From contig JAUNBG010000003.1 in assembly GCA_030527205.1 (NCBI GenBank), positions 1 through 64,000 of the forward strand: a stretch of DNA of 64,000 bases. Direction: 5' to 3'. The DNA is from Planctomycetia bacterium (lineage in GTDB: Bacteria; Planctomycetota; Planctomycetia; Pirellulales; Thermoguttaceae). The notes under the pieces were generated by a model, which ran no database searches, was not told the origin of the DNA, and saw only the letters and a program-made list of their open reading frames with translations. Positions 26,373-33,770 of this stretch are shown in pieces (position 1 is the first letter of the stretch; every line of letters starts with the position of its first letter). A program made the position numbers and the translations under genes.

Positions 26373-27329
26373 TCAATCCGATTGAAAGGAAAAAAGTTTT
26401 CTTGCAAGGGTTGATAAAGTCGTTAAAATCAGATCGGGGCAATATTTGATTTCAGGCGAAAAATATTGTTGTTGATTCAAGAGAGCGACTTCAGAAAAAA
26501 GCGAACCAAGCTGATCTTCCAGAGAATAACCGGCTCGACCGGTTATGACAATAGAAGGGAAAGGGATCGAAATTGAGGAATCAATCTGTTTTGCCGGTTT
26601 TAAGGACTCTTTGGATTTCATTCCCTTTTGATTTAGTTGACCTATTTTAATATTTTGGGCAACCATTTTGACATAAGAGGAAAAAACGGCTCCAACCAAC
26701 GAAGAATTAATGCCGGTTTGAATAGCGTTTTGAGTATTGGTTGCAGGAAAAAACGAGTTCGATTTGTTATTGATTTCAGTTTTATTAACAAATAAAGCAA
26801 TTTTTTCCGTTCGTTCCATAAGAGCTTGAATAGCAATTTCTGGCCCGGGAAGAATAGCGCCGCCGCAAAAAATGCCGAATGAATCAATATAATCAATCGT
26901 TGTTGCGGTTCCGACATCAACAACAAAAAAGGAAACATCCTTTTTTATGATCAAGGAAGCGCCAAAAGCGGCAATAGCGCGATCCATTCCGAGCTTTTGA
27001 GGATCATCATAACGGAAAGTCATTGGAATTTCAGAAATGGTTAATAAATGAACGATATCCTGAGGGCGATTCTGTTTCATCCAAAAGGCGAAAGAGTTAT
27101 ATTTTTTTTGGTTGACGCTCGAAACAATCCAAAGAAAGGCCGTTTTATCATTCAATGACTCATCAAGTTCTTTCAACCAAAGAGCAAGATCGTCAAAATG
27201 GGAGGACGTCTCAACGCAAACGGAAAGCAATGGATTCCGGTTTTTCCTGGAGTCAGAATGAAATGCAAAACAGGCAAACTTGCAGAAACTGTTTCCGATA
27301 TCAACAGCAAAATGATAACAGTTATTCAT
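26373..27329 (-). CDS. coaX: Type III pantothenate kinase
   Basis: Phosphorylates pantothenate in the first step of coenzyme A synthesis; the type III enzyme needs a monovalent cation. AVDIGNSFCKFACF gives the first phosphate loop, DDPQKLGMDRAIAAFGA the family helix, VVDVGTATTIDYID the second loop and GAILPGPEIAIQAL the pantothenate site. ITGRAGYSLEDQL is near the end. The start at 27329 (MNNCYHF) places the first strand correctly; the frame continues upstream to 27440 but that part runs through a family-2 repeat. The 318 residues exceed the usual ~255 because of two polar inserts (around NNKSNSFFPATNTQN and KGMKSKESLKPAKQIDSS). Confidence 0.9.
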   Translation of the reverse strand: MNNCYHFAVDIGNSFCKFACFAFHSDSRKNRNPLLSVCVETSSHFDDLALWLKELDESLNDKTAFLWIVSSVNQKKYNSFAFWMKQNRPQDIVHLLTISEIPMTFRYDDPQKLGMDRAIAAFGASLIIKKDVSFFVVDVGTATTIDYIDSFGIFCGGAILPGPEIAIQALMERTEKIALFVNKTEINNKSNSFFPATNTQNAIQTGINSSLVGAVFSSYVKMVAQNIKIGQLNQKGMKSKESLKPAKQIDSSISIPFPSIVITGRAGYSLEDQLGSLFSEVALLNQQQYFSPEIKYCPDLILTTLSTLARKLFSFQSD

Positions 27330-27396
27330 TGGTTCATCCGATAACAAAATGACAAGCAAAATATCCCGACAAGAGTTGAAAGATTTTTCTATCGAA

Positions 27397-27467
27397 TCTG
27401 GAATGGGCAACAGACTTTGCCTTTCGAAATCCGCGATCATTGTCGAGTTGCGAACCCGACAATAACG
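27397..27467 (-). repeat. Family-2 GC-rich intergenic repeat, copy d
   Basis: On the minus strand it reads CGGGTTCGCAACTCGACAAT, then GCGGATTTCGAAAGGCAAAG and TCTGTTGCCCATTCC. This matches the family core. It lies immediately upstream of coaX and inside the open frame before its likely start. Confidence 0.6.
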
Positions 27468-27497
27468 GTTTTTTAATAGGTTTGCGTCCGATTTTTT

Positions 27498-29063
27498 TTA
27501 TGGAATAATAAGTTGAGTTGCGGCAGGAAATATCCCATTTTGCAACTTATTTCGGTTGAATAAAAGAAAAAGTTCAATCTGTTTTTCGGAAAACGAATAA
27601 CGTTTTTTCAATTCTTCAAAAGAGGTTTCTTTTTCCAAAACTGCGGTCTTAACCGGTTGCGGTAACGGGACATTTTGAACAGAATTTGATGGTTGTAAAA
27701 TCGTTAAAACGTTCTGTTCAAGTTCTTGACTGGCAATATGCTGCGTTTCTCGAATATTATTGTCGGTTTTTTCTTCCGATTCAATAATATTGGAGTCGTT
27801 TTGCGGTTTAAGCAAAAAAGCTTGAACCGTTTTATTGTCCGTTGATGCCAATGTTTTCGAAAAATGATTCTGACCAGACGAATCGTTCTGATTTTCGGTA
27901 AAACTTGTTTCTTTAATGGGAAAAGAATCAAGCGGCGATTTTGTTTCGGAGGACTCGGAGGACAATGAGGAATCATTGGATTGGGATTCTTCTGCTTCCA
28001 AAGACTTTTTTGACGAATCTTGCGAAGGATCCGAAGCCAGGGATTCAAAATGATTGGCATTTATGATCGCAGGGCGATCAAGCAATTCCAACGGGATATT
28101 TTTGGGCAAATTGTCCGATTGATTGCTTTCAATGGATAAATTCTGTTGCGAAAAATTGTTGGAGGTTTCCATTAAATTTGTCGATTGCGCATTCTCGCTT
28201 TTTAATTCGGAAAAATTGGTTTTTTCGACAGCTAAAGCATCCGGGGCGCCATTGGTATCCTTTGAGGTTACGCGAACAAAATGACCGTCGTTTTGCGGTT
28301 TATTGGATTCGAATAAAGAACCGATAGACGATTGATTTAATTGATTTTCGTCGATATTTTTAACAGGAAGAACCGTTCCAACTTCGTCAGACCAGGCAGG
28401 CGGAGAAACCGTTTCAAATTGGGGAGGCGAATATTCCGTTATTTTTAATTCATTTATCCAATCATGAGGTTCCTCAATCCGTTTGATTTCCGCATTTCGC
28501 AAGGAATTCAAAACGAGTTGGCCTTGAGCGGTTTCGAGTTCAGAAGATTGAACAGCAAAATGATTTTCCATTTTTTGGATCGAAATTAACTCGGAAGAAG
28601 ATTGCTCTTCGTTTATATCTTTGGAAGTTGCGGAAGCGAACAAATTCTCTTTCGGAGAAATTTGTTCCAAAACCGGTTTGGCATTGACTAAAGCAGCTGG
28701 TTTTTCCGCAGCGCTGGGCTGTAAAACCGACGCATTTTGATCTTCTGTATAAATAATAAATGAATCTTGCGAAGAAATTAGCGACTCGTCATTTTCCAAA
28801 TTTTGGCTCGAATCCGCATCAATCCGGGTTGTTGTTTCAGAATCGGATGAAAAGAGATATTTTTCCCCTGTTCCATCGAGAAGAATAACTTGTTCGTCAT
28901 TCTCGGCAACAAATGACTTTATGGAGTTCAACGACCAATTAACGGCCTTTGGTTGATCCAACGACCAATTAACTGGAATGAATGTTGCCAAAAGCCAGCC
29001 TAAAAGCAATGCGATCAACGCAAGAATGACTTTTCGCTCGGATGTTATTGGCGTTTTGGACAT
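27498..29063 (-). CDS. Single-pass membrane protein with C-terminal LysM-like domain
   Basis: A 521-residue protein of unknown role. Residues ~13-30 (ILALIALLLGWLLATFIP) form one membrane segment, the next ~440 residues are disordered and rich in Ser, Asn, Glu and Gln, and the last ~45 resemble LysM (FEELKKRYSFSEKQIELFL, FNRNKL, GIFPAATQLIIP), a fold that binds peptidoglycan or chitin. This suggests an inner-membrane anchor, a long tether and a wall-binding tip, but that is inference. The duplicated NWSLDQPKAVNWSL lies after the membrane segment, encoded by two copies of CGACCAATTAA. No ribosome site is visible before the ATG at 29063. It ends 168 bases from the coaX start, on the same strand. 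Confidence 0.65.
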   Translation of the reverse strand: MSKTPITSERKVILALIALLLGWLLATFIPVNWSLDQPKAVNWSLNSIKSFVAENDEQVILLDGTGEKYLFSSDSETTTRIDADSSQNLENDESLISSQDSFIIYTEDQNASVLQPSAAEKPAALVNAKPVLEQISPKENLFASATSKDINEEQSSSELISIQKMENHFAVQSSELETAQGQLVLNSLRNAEIKRIEEPHDWINELKITEYSPPQFETVSPPAWSDEVGTVLPVKNIDENQLNQSSIGSLFESNKPQNDGHFVRVTSKDTNGAPDALAVEKTNFSELKSENAQSTNLMETSNNFSQQNLSIESNQSDNLPKNIPLELLDRPAIINANHFESLASDPSQDSSKKSLEAEESQSNDSSLSSESSETKSPLDSFPIKETSFTENQNDSSGQNHFSKTLASTDNKTVQAFLLKPQNDSNIIESEEKTDNNIRETQHIASQELEQNVLTILQPSNSVQNVPLPQPVKTAVLEKETSFEELKKRYSFSEKQIELFLLFNRNKLQNGIFPAATQLIIP

Positions 29064-29195
29064 TTTAACAACAGTTTATTAATGAGTTGTTCCGATATGC
29101 ATTCATTTTAAAATAACGATACAAATAACTTAAAATAACGATATAAATGACGAATGAACGCAAAGGAAATAGCAGGAAATAAATAAAATACCGAA

Positions 29196-29254
29196 GCCGG
29201 TTTGGACGACAGGTTTCGTCTTCTGTAATCCGTCTGTCGTTGCCGGACTTGCGA
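29196..29254 (-). repeat. Family-2 GC-rich intergenic repeat, copy e
   Basis: On the minus strand it reads CGCAAGTCCGGCAACGACAG, ACGGATTACAGAAGACGAAA and CCTGTCGTCCAAACCGGC. The CCGGCAACGAC and GGATTACAGAA blocks match the other copies. Confidence 0.6.
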
Positions 29255-29648
29255 ATATAACGATTAGGGGGGAATAACAGGCTTGAATGTAAATTGTCTG
29301 AATAACGATAGATATCTTAAGAAAATTAAATTTATTGGGAAATATAAAAGGACAATAACGACTTTTAGGTTACGATAAAATAATTATGAAAACAGGAAAA
29401 TTCTTTAGAGAATGATTGCTCCTTTCATTGAAACTTTTGCTTTTATTTGTATTATAACATACAAAAATAACAACTTCAATCTTTTTTTTGGTTTTCAAGC
29501 TTCTTATTCCAATTTTTTAATTTTGTATTAAGTAAATTCCAAAAAAACAAAAAATATAACCTAGGTTATCGACGTTGCCTATATTAACATTTTTCTTCTT
29601 TCATGAACTGTTTTAAGAAAAGAAACAGTCGTCTCTGTTTTCAAAATA

Positions 29649-29757
29649 TGTTTTTAATAAACCCGTGGGAGCGCGGACGATTCGTCTGCAGGAACTGGTT
29701 TTTGCAACGTTTTCAGAATGGAGTTTATTACCAAAAACAGGTTTTTTAGAACTTTCT
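29649..29757 (+). mobile_element. Family-1 MITE-like element, copy B (left end decayed)
   Basis: The right arm GTTTATTACCAAAAACAGG followed by TTTTTTAGAACTTTCT and the core GGGAGCGCGGACGATTCGTC match copies A and C. The left end (GTTTTTAATAAACCC) has lost the AGGAAGTTCT part. The same length as copy A. It lies upstream of the C69 dipeptidase promoter. Confidence 0.65.
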
Positions 29758-29774
29758 TATTTTTTTTCCTTTGC

Positions 29775-29803
29775 TTGAATTGATTCATTGAAATCGTTAT
29801 AAT
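29775..29803 (+). promoter_or_regulatory. Sigma-70-type promoter for the C69 dipeptidase gene
   Basis: TTGAAT, a 17-base spacer and TATAAT. The gene starts at 29863, which leaves a leader of about 50 bases. The near-consensus match and the correct spacing support it. Confidence 0.6.
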
Positions 29804-29862
29804 AGAAATTCAAATCGTTGATAATGTTTCCATTTTTAATTGATCGTTAAAGGGATATTCAA

Positions 29863-31515
29863 ATGTTTTCTTATCGAGAACTAATTCAAACGCTGACAAT
29901 AACAACATTGTTCATTGGCCTGTTTTTTCAGAGCTCTTCGGAAGCTTGCACAAGTATACTTGTTACAAAAGGCGCCTCAACCAATAATTCCTGTATGATA
30001 ACATATGCCGCCGATTCTTCGGGTTATTTTGCGAAATTGGCCATAATCGAAGCGTCGGATGGTTCCAAGCGTCCCAAGGGAGGAAGCCCTTTCATTGCGG
30101 AAGGAGAGCAGACTTATAAAGTCTTTGGTTTTTATGCGGATTATCATAAATATGAATTCCAGGGAATTATGAATGAATATCAGGTTGCCATATCGGAAAC
30201 GACGTTTGAAGGACGCCCGGAACTTCAAAATAAAGTTGGAAAACTTTATTATCAGGATTTAATGACGATTGCTCTTCAACGTTCTAAAACAGCGCGCGAA
30301 GCGATTCGGGTTATGAACAGCGCCATTGAGGAATTCGGTTATATTGATGTTGGCGAATCAATTTCGATTTGTGATAAAAATGAAGCCTGGGTTTTCGAGA
30401 TTATCGGAACCGGTTCGCTAACTGAAAAAGAGAATAACGGAGCGATTTGGGTTGCCCGACGCGTTCCAGACGGACAGATTTCTGCTCATGCCAATCAAGC
30501 GCGAATCGGACAGTTTAATCAAAACGATCCCGAAAATTGTCTCTATTCGGCCAATATCGAATCATTTGCAATCAAACAAGGTTTTTATGACCCGAACAGC
30601 GGCATTCCTTTTTCCTTCGCCGACGCTTACGGAGCGATTGATAATGGCTCAAAGCGTTATTGTGAAAAACGAGTCTGGTCGATTTATCGTCGAGTCGCTC
30701 CGTCCCAAAATTTTTCAGACGATTATGCGCAAGGAGTTCCAAATGCTCCGAATTATCCCTGGTCGATTGTTCCAGATGAGAAACTCTCCGTCGCCGACGT
30801 TATGGCTTTGATGCGCGATCATTTTGACGGGACTCCTTATGATATGACCAAGGGAATTGATGCCGGCGAGTTTGGGACGCCGCGTCGCAATCGACCGCTT
30901 GCCTGGACGTTTGAAGGTCAGAAATATGCTTGGGAACGCCCCATTTCAACGCAGCAAACCTGTTTTACAATGATAACTCAATCCCGCGAAACTCTTCCCG
31001 ATGAAATCGGAGCTTTGGTCTGGTTCGGTTGGGATGACTCTTATTCAAGCTGTTATTTCCCCCTTTATGTCTTTGCTGATAAACTCCCGCCGTCTTGTTG
31101 TATCGGAAGTATCGATCATTTTAATATGGAGTCGGCTTGGTGGGCCTTCAACTTTGTTGCCAATTATGCTTATCCCCGTTATTCTCAAATTATCCCCGAT
31201 ATTCTATCGGTTCAAAAAGAACTTGAGTCCCAAATGCTTGAGTTGCAACCAGTCATTGAAAAAACGGCTCTCGAACTCTATTCAAGTAACAAGCCGCTTA
31301 TGCAAACCTATTTGACCGACTATTCTGTTGCACAGGCGGAAAAGGTTCATTCTCGTTGGAAGCAACTTGCTCATGATTTGGTCGTTAAATTTAATGACGG
31401 TTTTATTCGAGCAGCCGACGGAACTTATCCCAATATTGGTTATCCTGATGAATGGATGAAACGCGTTGTTGAGGAAAAAGGAGAACAATTTTTAATTCCT
31501 GAAGAACCGGAATAA
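29863..31515 (+). CDS. Secreted C69-family dipeptidase (PepD type)
   Basis: An N-terminal-nucleophile peptidase that cleaves dipeptides. After a signal peptide (TITTLFIGLFFQSSSEA) comes Cys29 in ACTSILVTKGAS; signal removal would expose this Cys as the nucleophile, as in family C69. Other family segments are YAADSSGYFAKLAI, IMNEYQVAISETTF, the active-site region IGTGSLTEKENNGAIWVA, SAHANQARIG and WFGWDDSYSSCYFPLYVF. The 550 residues fit. The C-terminal ~80 residues form a predicted helical tail. GGGATATTCAA precedes the ATG. It has its own promoter upstream and a terminator downstream, so it is a single-gene unit. Confidence 0.9.
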   Translation: MFSYRELIQTLTITTLFIGLFFQSSSEACTSILVTKGASTNNSCMITYAADSSGYFAKLAIIEASDGSKRPKGGSPFIAEGEQTYKVFGFYADYHKYEFQGIMNEYQVAISETTFEGRPELQNKVGKLYYQDLMTIALQRSKTAREAIRVMNSAIEEFGYIDVGESISICDKNEAWVFEIIGTGSLTEKENNGAIWVARRVPDGQISAHANQARIGQFNQNDPENCLYSANIESFAIKQGFYDPNSGIPFSFADAYGAIDNGSKRYCEKRVWSIYRRVAPSQNFSDDYAQGVPNAPNYPWSIVPDEKLSVADVMALMRDHFDGTPYDMTKGIDAGEFGTPRRNRPLAWTFEGQKYAWERPISTQQTCFTMITQSRETLPDEIGALVWFGWDDSYSSCYFPLYVFADKLPPSCCIGSIDHFNMESAWWAFNFVANYAYPRYSQIIPDILSVQKELESQMLELQPVIEKTALELYSSNKPLMQTYLTDYSVAQAEKVHSRWKQLAHDLVVKFNDGFIRAADGTYPNIGYPDEWMKRVVEEKGEQFLIPEEPE

Positions 31516-31528
31516 ATGGCTTCATTTT

Positions 31529-31559
31529 GAAAGAGCCCGAAATGGGGTTCTCTTTTTTG
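31529..31559 (+). terminator. Rho-independent terminator after the C69 dipeptidase gene
   Basis: AGAGCCC and GGGTTCT pair over seven bases around the loop GAAATG and are followed by C and six T. It lies 16 bases after the stop codon and before the convergent gene. Confidence 0.8.
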
Positions 31560-31574
31560 TCCCAGGTTTCTTCA

Positions 31575-32258
31575 TCAGTAATCCATTCCGAGATGCAGTT
31601 TGAGTTCATTAAATCGGGCTCGATATGATTCTCGCGAAGAATGAACATGTTCTGCTTCTGTGATAAATCGGACGGATTCGTTTCGATAAACGTTATAATT
31701 ATGAAAAATGGTTTCGCTTTCATTCAGTTCTTCGCCATAAACGATGAGGAGTTTATGCTCATCAAATTGAACTTCATGCGGAATGGATGAATTTAAAACG
31801 GCAATTCCTGTGCAACCGTCGTTCAAAAGCAGATCTTCATAGTCGTAAAGAACGCTTTTTAAAACGGGCAGATCAATATTTTCCCGAAGAAAATCGATAT
31901 GACCGTTTTTTCGCCGGTCATGACTTGATTCCAAAACGACGTCGACAATATTTCCCAAAGAATCCAGAAGTTCCATAAAAGTATCGAATAATTTTTCTTT
32001 TGAAACCGACCCCAATAAAACGGGAATAGAAACATTATTCATATTGTCATAATAAACTTCGCGGCGAAAAGCTTCCTGGGGAACAACTTTTAAATCGAAG
32101 GAAGGACGAATTGCGTCGGTTAGCTCAAATTTTCCGTAACGAGAAACGGCTAAATGAGATTCCAATTGACGACGATCCAACTGACGAAGATTTTGAGTAA
32201 CAGCAGGAGCTGCGCCGTCACGAAAAACATTATTGAAAAACTCTTTTAATATTCCCAT
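31575..32258 (-). CDS. Conserved protein of unknown function
   Basis: A soluble 227-residue protein. I recognise no domain. It starts MGILKEFFNNVFRDGAAPAV, has no signal peptide, and alternates helices with beta strands (VDVVLESSHDR, GCTGIAVLNSS, HKLLIVYGEEL). The amphipathic first helix might touch membranes. Its composition is normal, without low-complexity parts, so it is likely a real and conserved protein. CGGAACAG lies 5 bases before the ATG. It converges on the C69 gene and shares no operon. No function is offered. Confidence 0.75.
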   Translation of the reverse strand: MGILKEFFNNVFRDGAAPAVTQNLRQLDRRQLESHLAVSRYGKFELTDAIRPSFDLKVVPQEAFRREVYYDNMNNVSIPVLLGSVSKEKLFDTFMELLDSLGNIVDVVLESSHDRRKNGHIDFLRENIDLPVLKSVLYDYEDLLLNDGCTGIAVLNSSIPHEVQFDEHKLLIVYGEELNESETIFHNYNVYRNESVRFITEAEHVHSSRESYRARFNELKLHLGMDY

Positions 32259-32545
32259 ATCTGTTCCGTTTTACAACCTTGCTCAAAGAAATGATATTTT
32301 TATCGGAAAGATTGATATATCTTTCGCGAATTGTTTTGTTTACTTATATAATTTAGCTTGTTTTTTTTGTTTGTGTTGTCTTTTTGTTCTATATTTTGGA
32401 TTTTTTCCAATATATTTGTTTTGCCTAATTCAAATAATTCGTTTCATTAAAAAAAACGGAAAAATAAAAAATAATTAAAGAAAAGCGAGTTATATGATCT
32501 CAAGAAAAAGAATGGTTTAAAAATGGCTTGATTCAAGTCCAATAA
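32259..32545. other. AT-rich intergenic sequence
   Basis: Extreme T-richness around 32330-32460. The 81-codon frame through it (32233-32478) is only an AT-rich chance frame made of Phe, Ile and Leu. Nothing else is seen. Confidence 0.5.
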
Positions 32546-32668
32546 GAGTTCAAAAGGCCGGTTTTGCAGATCGGGGAATTTCATGCAGATTGCAAAAAAG
32601 GAGAACGCGTCGGTCTTTTGGGGGCGGACAAGGTTGTTGACCTTTCGGACTTGATTGGAGCGGGATAA
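32546..32668 (+). pseudogene. Remnant of a fumarylacetoacetate-hydrolase-like gene (N-terminal scrap)
   Basis: A 40-codon open stretch without start codon encodes IGEFHADCKKGERVGLLGAD followed by KVVDLSDLIGAG and a stop. This looks like the first strands of FAA-hydrolase-family proteins, which typically read RxGxxxGDxVxDL. It has an in-frame stop immediately upstream and nothing of the catalytic domain downstream. TatD starts 17 bases later. I read it as a decayed gene end. Confidence 0.42.
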
Positions 32669-32685
32669 TTAAATTGGATTCGAGA

Positions 32686-33618
32686 ATGAATAATTATTTA
32701 TTGATTGATACTCATGCGCATCTTTATTTGGACGATTTTGAAGAAAATCGAGAAGCGTTGCTTGAACGTTGCCAGAAAGGGGAATTTCCCGAAATTCAAG
32801 GAAAAACGATCAACGATCCCAATCATTGTTTTCGTTTAAAAGCGATCATTCAACCGGGCATTTCCTGGGAAACGAGTCAAAAAGTTGTTGAAATGGCGCA
32901 AAGTCATGATTTTCTTTTTGCGGCAATCGGAGTTCATCCGAATTATATTCAAAATATTTCCGAGGATTTATGGAATCAAATGGACAATTTGACCCAAAAT
33001 AATGCCGTTGTTGGAATCGGAGAGACGGGGCTTGATCTTTATTGGAACAAATCGCCCTTGGAAACGCAAATCGATTTTTTGTTGCGACATATTGATTTAG
33101 CTCAAAAAAAAGATTTGCCAGTTATTATTCATTGTCGCGAGGCAATGAAAGAACTTCTTCCAATTCTTCGCCAAGTTCGCCAATCGGAAAAAAGGGAAGT
33201 TGGTTCGGCAGTTTCTTCAGGCATTTCAGAGGACGAATTTCCCCTGGCAATAAAAGAACGAGGGAGATTTCCCCTTCGAGGGGTTATTCATTCTTTTTGC
33301 GAAGGACCAGAAGTTGCTCAGGAATTGGTCGAACTTGGTTTTTATCTCGGTTTTGGCGGGAGTTTGACTTTTACAAATAAGAAATTTGCTGAGATTGGCG
33401 AAGCGGCGAAAATTGTTCCGGAGGATCGACTTCTTTTAGAAACCGATTCTCCTTTTCTGACCCCTCATCCGTTTCGCGGAAAGCTTGAACGAAACGAACC
33501 GCTGATGACCGCTTTTGTTGCTAAAAAGCTTGCTGAACTTCGCAAAGTTTCCAATGAAGAAATGATTTGTCAAACAACGAAAAATGCGCAAACTCTTTTT
33601 CGATTGCCGAAAGAATAA
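32686..33618 (+). CDS. tatD: TatD-family metal-dependent deoxyribonuclease
   Basis: A cytosolic metallo-hydrolase of the TatD/YcfH group that acts on DNA ends or D-aminoacyl-tRNA-like substrates. The motifs come in order: IDTHAHLYLDDF (metal His pair), AAIGVHPNY, GIGETGLDLYW (metal Glu), VIIHCREA, GVIHSFCEG and LLLETDSPFLTPHPFRG with the catalytic Asp. The 310 residues exceed the usual ~260 because of an insert (QSEKREVGSAVSSGISEDEF..) between the HCREA strand and GVIHSF. The ATG at 32686 is chosen; a TTG at 32674 would add four residues. No partner gene is near. Confidence 0.93.
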   Translation: MNNYLLIDTHAHLYLDDFEENREALLERCQKGEFPEIQGKTINDPNHCFRLKAIIQPGISWETSQKVVEMAQSHDFLFAAIGVHPNYIQNISEDLWNQMDNLTQNNAVVGIGETGLDLYWNKSPLETQIDFLLRHIDLAQKKDLPVIIHCREAMKELLPILRQVRQSEKREVGSAVSSGISEDEFPLAIKERGRFPLRGVIHSFCEGPEVAQELVELGFYLGFGGSLTFTNKKFAEIGEAAKIVPEDRLLLETDSPFLTPHPFRGKLERNEPLMTAFVAKKLAELRKVSNEEMICQTTKNAQTLFRLPKE

Positions 33619-33770
33619 AATCATTGAATTGTCATGACGCTCATTTGGTCGCGGCTTCTTGCGATTTGTTTTGGCTCAATGCGATTTGATTCGTTCATTT
33701 TAATATTGAATAAGAGAAAATTTTATGAATATTATGTTTGTTTTTGAATACTATTTTAAATGAGTGTTTT

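Larger units (their letters stand above)
29064..29862. other. Intergenic region with tandem AT repeat, family-2 and family-1 elements
   Basis: About 800 bases without a supported gene. It contains a 21-22-bp tandem direct repeat (TTAAAATAACGATACAAATA and a near copy, about 29107-29151), a family-2 copy at 29196-29254, the 12-mer CTATATTAACAT at 29579-29590, a decayed family-1 element at 29649-29757 and the promoter at 29775-29803. Confidence 0.6.

Noticed and set aside
32233-32478. 81-codon hydrophobic frame
   Set aside because: Product of extreme T-rich DNA; overlaps the start of the conserved gene at 32258.
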